Positions 36,558 to 44,536 of a DNA stretch of 64,000 nucleotides are shown here, piece by piece. The stretch's first letter is position 1. Every line of letters starts with the position of its first letter. The notes beneath the pieces were generated by a model. The model was not told the DNA's origin. It searched no databases and worked only from the letters and a program-made list of their open reading frames with translations. Position numbers and translations under genes: made by a program. Source of the stretch: Arthrobacter sp. ov118 (GTDB lineage Bacteria; Actinomycetota; Actinomycetes; Actinomycetales; Micrococcaceae); assembly GCF_900116495.1 (NCBI RefSeq), contig NZ_FPAY01000003.1, positions 124,001 through 188,000 on the forward strand, read 5' to 3'.

Positions 36558-36648
36558 ACGGACAGATGTCTGGGCTGGGCCTGCGGGCTGCCAGGGGCGC
36601 CGCGCTGGAAGGGGCCGCTACATCCTGCGCCCCCCTCCCTGCACCTAG

Positions 36649-36669
36649 ACAGACTTGTCTGTGTACGAT
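36649..36669 (+). promoter_or_regulatory. TetR operator and leaderless -10 of the tetR gene
   Basis: ACAGACTTGTCTGT (36649-36662) is an inverted repeat with 6-bp arms abutting TACGAT (36664-36669), which stands 6 nt before ATG 36676. Binding here would shut off the regulator's own promoter. Confidence 0.7.
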
Positions 36670-36675
36670 TGGGGC

Positions 36676-37320
36676 ATGACGCCGCCAGCAGCCACTGCCC
36701 CGCAGGCCGCCCGTGCCGCCACAGGCAACGCCACTGCGGGCAACGCCAGGGAAAAGATCCTGGCCACGGCTTTCCGGCTCTTTTATGCGCAGGGCTTCCG
36801 AGCGGCCGGCATCGACACGATCATTGCCGAGTCCGGCGTCGCTAAAGCGACCTTCTACAAGTACTTTCCGGCCAAGGACGAACTCATTCTGGCGTACCTG
36901 GAGAAGGTCGACGCCGTCTGGACCGGGCAGCTTCATGCCGCCGCCGAAGCTGCCGGGGACGAGCCGGCCGCGCAGCTCGTGGGCCTGTTTGATGCCTTGA
37001 CCACCGCCTGCCGGCGCGACGGCTACCGCGGCTGCGCCTTCATCAACGCGGCCGCCGAATCCCCCGCCGGCACCCGGGTCCACGACCGGACGGTGGCCCA
37101 CAAACAACAGGTCCTCGCCTGGATCCGGGACCTGGCCGGCCGCGCCGGCGCCCGGGATCCGGACCAGCTCGCCCGCAGCCTGACCCTCCTGCTCGACGGC
37201 GGACTCGCCAGCGGGGTCCTCGACGGCAGCCCGGATGCGGCCAGCGCGGCCCGGTCCACCGCCGCCCAACTCGTGGCAGCCAGCCTCAAAACCCCGCCCG
37301 CCCCCGGAGGAAACCCATGA
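36676..37320 (+). CDS. TetR/AcrR-family repressor
   Basis: A 214-residue regulator. HTH at residues 24-68: REKILATAFRLFYAQGFRAA, then TIIAESGVAKATFYKYFPAK. The C-terminal ligand domain has the CAFINAAAE motif seen in YcdC/NemR-like TetR proteins that sense electrophiles or small organics. Start ATG 36676 fits a leaderless promoter; the longer frame would cross the operator. Three similar palindromes between it and the reductase suggest that it represses both genes. It overlaps the DUF1684 gene by ATGA. Confidence 0.88.
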   Translation: MTPPAATAPQAARAATGNATAGNAREKILATAFRLFYAQGFRAAGIDTIIAESGVAKATFYKYFPAKDELILAYLEKVDAVWTGQLHAAAEAAGDEPAAQLVGLFDALTTACRRDGYRGCAFINAAAESPAGTRVHDRTVAHKQQVLAWIRDLAGRAGARDPDQLARSLTLLLDGGLASGVLDGSPDAASAARSTAAQLVAASLKTPPAPGGNP

Positions 37321-38204
37321 ACGCCCCTGAGCCCGCGCCCGGTTCAAAGCAACCCGGTTCAAAGCAACCCGGTTCAAAGCAAGACGGTTCCAACCAAGAC
37401 CCGCAGCTTGCCCGCTGGCAGCGCTTCCGGAACAGCCGCAATGCCGCACTGGCAAGCGAATACGGCTGGCTGACGCTGACGTCTTTTCAGTGGCTTGAGG
37501 AGCGGCCGACCGGCGTCGAGTTCGTCCCCGGACTCTGGTCCACCGACGGCACCACGGCCTTTCTCACCGCCGCAGCGTCCGACGGGGTGAGCCTCGTGGA
37601 CACCGGCGAGCCCGTGGACGGCACCGTCAGCGCCGTGCTCGCGGACGAGGAATCGCTGATGTGGGTGCAGTACGGCGGTGATGACGGCCGGCAGGTAGTG
37701 GTGGAACTCGCGATGCGGGCAGACAAATATGCCATCCGCACCCGGGACTCGAAGTCGCCGGTGTTCACCGAGTTCGACGGCGTGCCCACCTTCGACTTCC
37801 GGCCGGACCTGGCGGTCGAGGCCCGGTTCGTGCCCTACCCCGAGCCCGTGGACGTCCCGATCGGCACCGCCAATCCCCTGGTCGACGGCGTGCACCGCTC
37901 GGTGGGCGAGCTGGTCTTCCGGCTTCCCGGCAAGGACCACGAGTTCCGTCTGCAGGCCGAAGAGGAGAAGCTCGGGGCCCTGACCGTGACCTTCCACGAC
38001 GAGACCAACGGTGAGAGCACGGACGAGTGGCGCAAGGTCTCCACCGCACGCCCCCGGCCGGACAACACGGTGATCCTCGATTTCAACCGGGCGATCAACT
38101 ACCCGAGCGCCTTCACCCCGTACGGCACCTGCCCCATGCCGGTGAAAACCAACAGCCTCGACTACCGGATCGAAGCCGGCGAGAAAGAGCCAGCGCTCTT
38201 TTAA
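37317..38204 (+). CDS. DUF1684 domain protein
   Basis: A 295-residue protein of the DUF1684 family: RNSRNAALASEYGWLTLTSF near residue 40, and the closing signature DFNRAINYPSAFTPYGTCP (near residue 250). No signal peptide. Function unknown; members are often near transporters or redox genes. Residues 8-28 are a fourfold repeat of PGSKQ-type units encoded by 15-bp tandem repeats. It overlaps the TetR gene, so it is probably autoregulated together with it. Confidence 0.87.
   Translation: MNAPEPAPGSKQPGSKQPGSKQDGSNQDPQLARWQRFRNSRNAALASEYGWLTLTSFQWLEERPTGVEFVPGLWSTDGTTAFLTAAASDGVSLVDTGEPVDGTVSAVLADEESLMWVQYGGDDGRQVVVELAMRADKYAIRTRDSKSPVFTEFDGVPTFDFRPDLAVEARFVPYPEPVDVPIGTANPLVDGVHRSVGELVFRLPGKDHEFRLQAEEEKLGALTVTFHDETNGESTDEWRKVSTARPRPDNTVILDFNRAINYPSAFTPYGTCPMPVKTNSLDYRIEAGEKEPALF
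37341..37400 (+). repeat. 15-bp tandem repeat, 4 units, inside the DUF1684 gene
   Basis: GGTTCAAAGCAACCC occurs twice exactly, then once with two end changes and once more degenerated. The unit is in frame and encodes GSKQP/GSKQD/GSNQD, so copy-number change would not break the gene. Confidence 0.9.
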
Positions 38205-38233
38205 GTGATCAGCCCGGGACGAGCCACGGATGG

Positions 38234-39484
38234 CTAGACGATCGCCGACACGCCCGTCACGGCACGTCCGGCAATCAGGGTGTTGATCTCGAACGAGCCC
38301 TCGTAGGTGTAGATCGCCTCGGCGTCGGAGAAGATCTTGGCCATCCGGTAGTCGGTGACGATTCCGTTGCCGCCCAGCAGGGACCGGCCCATCGCCACGG
38401 TTTCGCGCATCCGGGCGCTCACATAGGACTTCGCGAGCGCCACCTGCGGCATGTCCGCCGCGCCCTGCTCCTGCAGCTGCGCGATCCGCACCATCATGCC
38501 CATGCTGGCCACGGCGTTGCCGAGCATGGTCACCAGCTGCTGCTGGACGAGCTGGAACTTCGCCAGCGGGCGGCCGAACTGCCGGCGTTCGACGGCGTAC
38601 TGCCGGGCGACGTCGAACGCCGCCAACTGCTGCCCCACCGCCTGCCAGGCCACCATGATCCGGGAGCCGCGCAGGAGCTCGTTGGTGTCCTCGAAGCTGC
38701 TGATGCCGGCGAAGCGGTCCGTTTCGGCCACCCGGACGTCGGTGAAGGTGATGTCCGCGTTCTGGACTGTGCGCAGGGCGATCTTGTTCTCGATCCTGCT
38801 CCGGCTCACCCCCGGCAGGGTGGCGTCGACGATGAAGCCGCGGATGCCGCCGTCGGCCTCATCCCTGGCCCAGACGAGCATGTAGTCGCAGAACGTCCCG
38901 TTGCCGATCCAGCGCTTGGCGCCGTTGAGCAGCCAGGCATCGCCGCCGTCGGCCGCGACGCCGGGGACCCGCCGCGCCCGGGTTTCCATGCCGCCGGCCA
39001 CGTCCGAGCCGTGGTCCGGTTCGGTGAGCGCAAAGGCGCCCGTGGTGCGCAGGCTCGCCGCATCGTCGAGCAGCCGCGCCCTCTGCTCCTCCGAGCCGAA
39101 GCCGTAGAGCGATTCCACGAAAAGGTCGTGGTGGACCAGGAAGAAGGTTGCGAGCGACGTGTCCACCCGGGTCATTTCGGCGATGATGATCCCCGCGAAC
39201 AGGTGGCTGTAACCGCGCTGCGCCGGGGCGCTGAGCTCCAGGGCGGCCAGCTTGGGCAGGATGTGGGCGGGAAATTCGGCGTTGTTCCACCAGTCGCAAG
39301 CGAACGGGGCGACGTCGGTGGCCAGGAACTCCCGCAGCTCGGACAGTTTGGCCTGCTCGGCCGCGCTGAGCAGGGATTCGTAGTCGAAAAAGTCAGCCGT
39401 GGGCAGGCCGGCCGTAGCTTGGGCGCCCGCCGCGGCCGGCAAGGCCCCGGTCATTCCGGAACTGGTCATTTTGGACCTGGTCAT
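38234..39484 (-). CDS. Acyl-CoA dehydrogenase
   Basis: A 416-residue flavoenzyme of the acyl-CoA dehydrogenase family. FAD/substrate motif TGAFALTEPDHGSDVAGGMET near residue 150, IGNGTFCDYMLVWARDE, and the C-terminal GGNGIVTDYRMAKIFSDAEA and YTYEGSFEINTLIAGRA. The late Glu in YTYEGS is the expected catalytic base position of glutaryl-CoA/long-chain-like members. It begins in a 4-bp overlap with the upstream SDR gene, so the two probably work in one acyl-CoA (fatty or amino acid) degradation route. Confidence 0.9.
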   Translation of the reverse strand: MTRSKMTSSGMTGALPAAAGAQATAGLPTADFFDYESLLSAAEQAKLSELREFLATDVAPFACDWWNNAEFPAHILPKLAALELSAPAQRGYSHLFAGIIIAEMTRVDTSLATFFLVHHDLFVESLYGFGSEEQRARLLDDAASLRTTGAFALTEPDHGSDVAGGMETRARRVPGVAADGGDAWLLNGAKRWIGNGTFCDYMLVWARDEADGGIRGFIVDATLPGVSRSRIENKIALRTVQNADITFTDVRVAETDRFAGISSFEDTNELLRGSRIMVAWQAVGQQLAAFDVARQYAVERRQFGRPLAKFQLVQQQLVTMLGNAVASMGMMVRIAQLQEQGAADMPQVALAKSYVSARMRETVAMGRSLLGGNGIVTDYRMAKIFSDAEAIYTYEGSFEINTLIAGRAVTGVSAIV

Positions 39485-40278
39485 TTCGGACCCATGCGGA
39501 TGGCACCGTCGAGGCGTATGGTCTCGCCGTTGAGCATGGCGTTGTCCACAATGTGCGCGGCGAGGTTCGCGTATTCGGCGGGGCGGCCCAACCGCGAGGG
39601 GTGCGGCACCTGCTGGCCAAGGGAGTCCTGCGCCTCCTGCGGCAGCCCGGCCATCATCGGGGTCTCGAAGATCCCCGGGGCGATGGTGACCACCCGGATC
39701 AGGGAGCGCGCGAGTTCGCGGGCGATCGGCAGCGTCATGGCGGCCACGGCGCCCTTGGAGGCGGCGTAGGCGGGCTGCCCGATCTGGCCGTCGAAGGCCG
39801 CAACGGAGGCGGTGTTGATGATGACGCCGCGTTCGGGGCCGCCGAGCTCCGTCATGGCGGGCTCCGCGGCAGCCATCGCGGCCGCGGCCAGGCGGATCAC
39901 GTTGAAGGTGCCCACGAGGTTGATCTGGATGACACGGCTGAACGTCTCGAGCGGCAGGACGCCGTCGCGGCCCAGCACCTTGCCGGGGGTGGCGATCCCC
40001 GCGCAGTTCACCACGACGCGAAGCGGGCCCAGCGCCACGGCGGCGTCGACGGCGGCCTGCACCTGCGCCTCATCGGTCACATCGGCGGGGACAAAGACGG
40101 CCGTGCGGCCACTAGCCGAGCCCGAAGCGGTCAGCTCGGCTGCGAAAGCGTCCCCGGCGGAGGCCGGCAGATCCACGAGCACCACCGACGCACCGGCGTC
40201 GAACAGGCGCCTGGCCGTGGCGGCCCCGAGACCTGAGGCCCCGCCCGTGATCAGCGCGACAGTACCCTTGATGTCCAT
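39481..40278 (-). CDS. Short-chain dehydrogenase (3-hydroxyacyl-CoA dehydrogenase-like)
   Basis: A 265-residue SDR. Cofactor motif TGGASGLGAATARRLFDAGA from residue 11 followed by VDLP (Asp selects NAD), NCAG, and active site INTASVAAFDGQ...YAASK near 168. It resembles the type II 3-hydroxyacyl-CoA dehydrogenase (HSD17B10-like) group, which fits the acyl-CoA dehydrogenase encoded next in the operon. AAGGAGG lies 5 nt before ATG 40278, deciding this start over the longer frame. Confidence 0.9.
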   Translation of the reverse strand: MDIKGTVALITGGASGLGAATARRLFDAGASVVLVDLPASAGDAFAAELTASGSASGRTAVFVPADVTDEAQVQAAVDAAVALGPLRVVVNCAGIATPGKVLGRDGVLPLETFSRVIQINLVGTFNVIRLAAAAMAAAEPAMTELGGPERGVIINTASVAAFDGQIGQPAYAASKGAVAAMTLPIARELARSLIRVVTIAPGIFETPMMAGLPQEAQDSLGQQVPHPSRLGRPAEYANLAAHIVDNAMLNGETIRLDGAIRMGPK

Positions 40279-40482
40279 CCATCCTCCTTGATGTGGAACC
40301 GAACCCCGGCCGCGAACCCGACACAAAGCGGTGCTTGCAACAGCGCCCGCAGGGAACATTAGTTAGTGAATGTTAACTGGAATACGCACTTTCCGCACCT
40401 TGACCGGCACCCGCGCCCCACGCCCGACGCCCCGCGCCCGCATGGGGGCCCGTTCCGGTCACAGCCGCGCCGCCCCCGCCGT

Positions 40483-40488
40483 TAGGCT
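40483..40488 (+). promoter_or_regulatory. Leaderless-type -10 of the GH76 gene
   Basis: TAGGCT, then tgggcc, then ATG 40495. Confidence 0.5.
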
Positions 40489-40494
40489 TGGGCC

Positions 40495-41712
40495 ATGACC
40501 CGAGCCGACTCATCCTCCACCCCCAAATGGTCCTTCCGCGCGGACGAGGCCGCCCGATCGGTGACCAGGCTTTTCGGGCAGCGGCTCTTCTTCCTGCCGG
40601 GGACACACATCGCCGCCACCCTCCGGCCCTCGGGCCGCCTGCAAAACCTCTCCCGGCCCTGGCACTACTGGTGGCAGGCGCACTACCTGGACTGCCTCGT
40701 GGACACCGGCCGCCGGGAGCTGGGCTCGGCGGAGCATTCGGGACCCAAGTTCGACGGCGAGAACCGGCCCAGCGCCGGCAGGCTCGCCTCCCGGCTGGTC
40801 ACGGGCATTCGGCTGCGCAACTTTTTCACGCTTGTGAACTTCTCAGCGGTCAACAACTACTACGACGACATGGCCTGGCTGGCCCTGGCAACGCAACGGC
40901 TGGACAGACTTGCCGAGGACACCCGCAAACATACCGGCCGCGAGCGCAACGCCAAGATCCTGCAGAGCCTCACACTGCAGTTCGACTCCGCCTCCACGGA
41001 CGACCTCGGCGGCGGCACCTTCTGGAGCAGGAAGCGCGACTTCAAGAACACGCCCGCCACCGCGCCGGTCGCCCTCTACTATGCGCGAACGGGGAACCGG
41101 GCCAAGGCCCAGGCGCTGCTCGATTGGCTGGACGCCCGCCTCTACGAGCCCGGTCAGGGCCTGTACCGGGACGGCCTGCGGATTTCCGGCACGGGCGATG
41201 TGGCGCTGGTAGAGACCATTTACACCTACAACCAGGGGCCCGTCCTCGGCGCGCTGCTGGAACTCGGCGGCGAGGGGAACCTCGCCCGGGCGGCTGCGCT
41301 GGTTGACGCCGTAGCGCGGGGCCTCACCGAACCGGCGCCGCTACTGGGCCGCAGCGCTGCCGTGTTGCGCTGCGAAGGAACGGGAGACGGCGGGCTCTTC
41401 ACCGGAATCCTGGTCCGCTATCTGGCCCTGGCCGCCCGCGACGATCGGCTGCCTGCCGAAACCCGCGCCACGGCGGCGACGCTGGTGAACGATACAGCCG
41501 AAGCCTTGTGGGAAGGGCGCCGGATTCTCCCGCCGCAGGACCGCCTGGCCCGGCCGGGGAGTCATCTGGTCTTTTCCGACAGCACAGCGCTTCCCGCCCG
41601 CCGCAGCTATCCGGAGGGAGCAGCCGTCGAACTCTCCACCCAGCTCCAGGCGTGGATGGTGTTCGAGGCGGCCGCCTCGGCCGCCTCGGCAGGCGCGCCC
41701 AAGCCCGTTTGA
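40495..41712 (+). CDS. Glycoside hydrolase family 76 protein
   Basis: A 405-residue (alpha/alpha)6-barrel enzyme. The GH76 catalytic pair of adjacent aspartates is visible in NNYYDDMAWLALA near residue 122. GGGTFWSRKRDFKNTPATAP near 165 and ETIYTYNQGPVLGALLEL near 240 are also family motifs. GH76 members cleave alpha-1,6-mannan. No signal peptide is present, so it may act in the cytoplasm on imported or internal oligosaccharide, which is unusual for a mannanase. A 10-of-12 dyad (41711-41740) follows directly. Confidence 0.9.
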   Translation: MTRADSSSTPKWSFRADEAARSVTRLFGQRLFFLPGTHIAATLRPSGRLQNLSRPWHYWWQAHYLDCLVDTGRRELGSAEHSGPKFDGENRPSAGRLASRLVTGIRLRNFFTLVNFSAVNNYYDDMAWLALATQRLDRLAEDTRKHTGRERNAKILQSLTLQFDSASTDDLGGGTFWSRKRDFKNTPATAPVALYYARTGNRAKAQALLDWLDARLYEPGQGLYRDGLRISGTGDVALVETIYTYNQGPVLGALLELGGEGNLARAAALVDAVARGLTEPAPLLGRSAAVLRCEGTGDGGLFTGILVRYLALAARDDRLPAETRATAATLVNDTAEALWEGRRILPPQDRLARPGSHLVFSDSTALPARRSYPEGAAVELSTQLQAWMVFEAAASAASAGAPKPV

Positions 41713-41741
41713 ATTAAGTCACGCAATAGTGTCGTAATTCA

Positions 41742-41757
41742 TGTGATCCTGATCACA
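41742..41757. promoter_or_regulatory. CRP/GlxR-like site upstream of the iron transporter
   Basis: TGTGATCCTGATCACA matches the TGTGA-N6-TCACA consensus of Crp-family regulators exactly and is symmetric apart from the central CT. Confidence 0.75.
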
Positions 41758-41780
41758 GAAAGGCCGCTCGGGTTGGTTGC

Positions 41781-41798
41781 TTAGGTTTGGCTAACCTA
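41781..41798. promoter_or_regulatory. DtxR/IdeR iron box
   Basis: TTAGGTTTGGCTAACCTA is one base away from the TTAGGTTAGGCTAACCTAA-type consensus. It lies about 85 bp upstream of the iron-binding lipoprotein gene and predicts iron-dependent repression of the operon. Confidence 0.88.
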
Positions 41799-41882
41799 CA
41801 GTCGTTCTTAGTGAGCATGCCCTAACTTCCCCGCTCACGGGGAGCAGGCACCTACGACGACTTCCTTGCAGAAAGTAGCCCC

Positions 41883-42938
41883 ATGAAGATCCGCACCAAC
41901 GCTCTGGCGGGCATCGCCCTGGCCGCCACTGCCGCATTGGGCCTGGCCGCCTGCGGCTCCGGCTCGCCCTCCCCTGCCGCCAGCGGGACCGCCACAAACG
42001 GCACGGCCTCCGGCGAGATCACGGTCTATAACGCCCAGCACGAGTCCCTGACCAAAGAGTGGGTAGACGCGTTCACCGCCGAAACGGGCGTCAAGGTCAC
42101 CGTGCGCCAGGGCGACGACACTGAGATGTCCAACCAGATCGTCCAGGAAGGTGCGGCATCGCCGGCTGACGTCTTCCTCACCGAGAACTCTCCCGCCATG
42201 GCCCAGGTGGAAAACGCCGGGCTCTTCGCGGACGTGGACAAGGCCACTGTGGATCAGGTCCCCGCCGAGTTCCGCCCCTCGACCAACAAGTGGACCGGCA
42301 TCGCCGCCCGCTCCACTGTCCTGGTCTATGACAAGAACAAGATCAGCGCGGACAAGCTGCCCAAGTCGATGCTGGACCTGGCCAACCCCGAGTGGAAGGG
42401 CCGCTGGGCCGCCTCGCCGTCCGGCGCCGATTTCCAGGCGATCGTTTCGGCCCTGCTGGAACTCAAGGGCGAAGCCGCCACTGCGGAATGGCTCAAGGGC
42501 ATGAAGGAAAACTCCAAGGCCTACAAGGGCAACAGCACGGCCATGAAGGCCGTGAACGCCGGCGAGGTGGACGCTGCCCTGATCTACCACTACTACTACT
42601 ACGGCGACCAGGCCAAGACCGGCGAAAACTCCAAGAACGTCACGCCGTACTACTTCAAGAACCAGGACCCGGGCGCCTTCGTGTCCATCTCCGGCGGCGG
42701 CGTGCTCAACTCCTCGAAGAACGCGGCAGCGGCCCAGGCCTTCCTGAAGTTCATCACCGGCAAGAAGGGCCAGGAGGTCCTCCAGATGGGCACCTCGTTC
42801 GAATACGCCATCGCCTCGGACGTTCCGTCCAACGACAAGCTGGTTCCGCTCAAGGAGCTCCAGGCGCCCACCGTGGATCCGGCCAAGCTCAACTCCGCCA
42901 AGGTCACCGAGCTGATGACCCAGGCAGGACTGCTGTAA
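41883..42938 (+). CDS. Iron(III) ABC transporter substrate-binding lipoprotein
   Basis: A 351-residue lipoprotein (lipobox LGLAAC, Cys24) of the FbpA/FutA/Idi ferric-binding family. The mature part begins ITVYNAQHESLTKEWVDAF; the C-lobe holds the adjacent tyrosines in YHYYYYGDQ near residue 236 that coordinate Fe(III) in this family. It collects ferric iron outside the membrane. First gene of a three-gene operon with a matching permease and ATPase. An upstream DtxR/IdeR box supports iron as the substrate. Confidence 0.92.
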   Translation: MKIRTNALAGIALAATAALGLAACGSGSPSPAASGTATNGTASGEITVYNAQHESLTKEWVDAFTAETGVKVTVRQGDDTEMSNQIVQEGAASPADVFLTENSPAMAQVENAGLFADVDKATVDQVPAEFRPSTNKWTGIAARSTVLVYDKNKISADKLPKSMLDLANPEWKGRWAASPSGADFQAIVSALLELKGEAATAEWLKGMKENSKAYKGNSTAMKAVNAGEVDAALIYHYYYYGDQAKTGENSKNVTPYYFKNQDPGAFVSISGGGVLNSSKNAAAAQAFLKFITGKKGQEVLQMGTSFEYAIASDVPSNDKLVPLKELQAPTVDPAKLNSAKVTELMTQAGLL

Positions 42939-42943
42939 CTGAA

Positions 42944-44536
42944 GTGACTAGCAAGCTGGCGGTCCCCGGTCCATTTGGGGATACGACGACGGCGGGCAGG
43001 GGCAAGCGCCCCCGCCCGCCTTTCGGCGTCTCCGTGGTTTCCATCCTGGCGGTCCTGATCGCCTTGTTCTCCCTGATACCGCTGGTCTACGTGGTCTTCA
43101 TGACGGCCGCCACCGGTTGGGACACCGCCGTCGCCCTGATCGTGCGCCCCCGCGTGGGCGAGCTCCTGCTGAACACCGTGCTGCTGACAGTGGTGACGGT
43201 GCCGCTGTGCCTGGTGTTCGGCGTCGGCGGCGCCTGGCTCGTGGAGCGCACCAACCTGGTGGGCCGGAAATGGTGGGCCGTGCTGCTCGCGGCCCCGCTG
43301 GCCATCCCCGCCTTCGTCAACAGCTACGCCTGGGTGTCCGCGGTGCCCTCCATGGGCGGGCTGTGGTCCGGAGTCCTGGTAGCCACCCTGTCCTACTTCC
43401 CGCTGGTGTACATCCCGGCCGCGGCGACGCTCAGCCGCCTCGACCCGGCCATCGAGCAGTCCGCGGCCTCCCTGGGGCTCGGCGCCTGGTCTGCTTTCTT
43501 CCGCGTGGTGCTGCCGCAGCTGCGTATCGCCATGACCGGCGGCGGACTGCTGGTCGCGCTGCACCTGCTGGCCGAATACGGCGCCTTTGCGATGATCCGC
43601 TTCGACACGTTCACCACAGCGATCATGGTGCAGTACCAGTCGACCTTCAACGGCACCGCCGGGAACATGCTCGCCAGCGTCCTGGTCTTCCTGTGCCTGA
43701 TCCTGCTTGTTGTTGAAGTCCGCAGCCGCGGCACTGCCCGGTATGCCCGGATCGGCTCCGGGGCCCAGGCGCGCGCCCTGCGCCTGCCGTTGCACGCTTA
43801 TCAGCTGCCCGCCCAGCTGTCCCTGATCGCGCTTACCGGGCTGGCCTTCGGCCTGCCGCTGACGTTCGTGCTGCGCTGGGTGGTCGCCGGCGGCCCCGAA
43901 GTCTGGGCGGCGGAGGAGTTCATGCCGGCCCTGCTGCAGACCCTGATTTACGGCGTCGCCGCCGCCGCCGTCACCACCCTGGTCGCGTTCCCCATGGCTT
44001 ATCTGGCCGTGCGGCGTCCCGGCTGGTTCAGCAAGTCCCTGGAGCTGTCCAACTACATCACCAGCTCGATGCCCGGGATTGTGGTGGGCCTGGCGTTCGT
44101 GACCGTGAGCATCCGGATGCTCCCCAGCATGTACCAGAGCTCCGGGCTCCTGATCGCGGCGTATGTGCTGCTGTTCCTGCCGCGGGCCCTGGTGAACCTC
44201 CGCTCCGGCCTGTCACAGGCGCCGAAGGAACTCGATGAGGCCGCGCAGGCGCTCGGGAAGCCGCCCCTGCTGGCCTTCTTCCGGGTGACGCTGCGCCTCA
44301 CGGCCCCCGCTGCCGCCGGGGGCGCGGCCCTGGTGTTCCTGGGTATCGTCAATGAACTCACGGCCACCCTGCTGCTCTCGCCCAACGGGACCCGCACGCT
44401 CGCCACCGAGTTCTGGAGCAAAAGCAGCGAGATCGACTACGCCGGCGCCGCCCCCTATGCGCTGCTGATGATCCTGATCTCGGCGCCGATGACCTACCTC
44501 CTTTTCCAGCAGTCCAAGAAAGTAGCCGGACAGTGA
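42944..44536 (+). CDS. Iron(III) ABC transporter permease (fused two-domain)
   Basis: A 530-residue FbpB-type permease with two BPD_transp_1 domains and about 12 hydrophobic segments. Each half carries an EAA-like loop: EQSAASLGLGAWSAFFRVVL near residue 180 and LDEAAQALGKPPLLAFFRVT near 430. The frame is open far upstream through the previous gene as a shadow; GTG 42944, 5 nt after the previous stop, is the likely start. It overlaps the ATPase gene by 4 bp. Confidence 0.9.
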   Translation: MTSKLAVPGPFGDTTTAGRGKRPRPPFGVSVVSILAVLIALFSLIPLVYVVFMTAATGWDTAVALIVRPRVGELLLNTVLLTVVTVPLCLVFGVGGAWLVERTNLVGRKWWAVLLAAPLAIPAFVNSYAWVSAVPSMGGLWSGVLVATLSYFPLVYIPAAATLSRLDPAIEQSAASLGLGAWSAFFRVVLPQLRIAMTGGGLLVALHLLAEYGAFAMIRFDTFTTAIMVQYQSTFNGTAGNMLASVLVFLCLILLVVEVRSRGTARYARIGSGAQARALRLPLHAYQLPAQLSLIALTGLAFGLPLTFVLRWVVAGGPEVWAAEEFMPALLQTLIYGVAAAAVTTLVAFPMAYLAVRRPGWFSKSLELSNYITSSMPGIVVGLAFVTVSIRMLPSMYQSSGLLIAAYVLLFLPRALVNLRSGLSQAPKELDEAAQALGKPPLLAFFRVTLRLTAPAAAGGAALVFLGIVNELTATLLLSPNGTRTLATEFWSKSSEIDYAGAAPYALLMILISAPMTYLLFQQSKKVAGQ

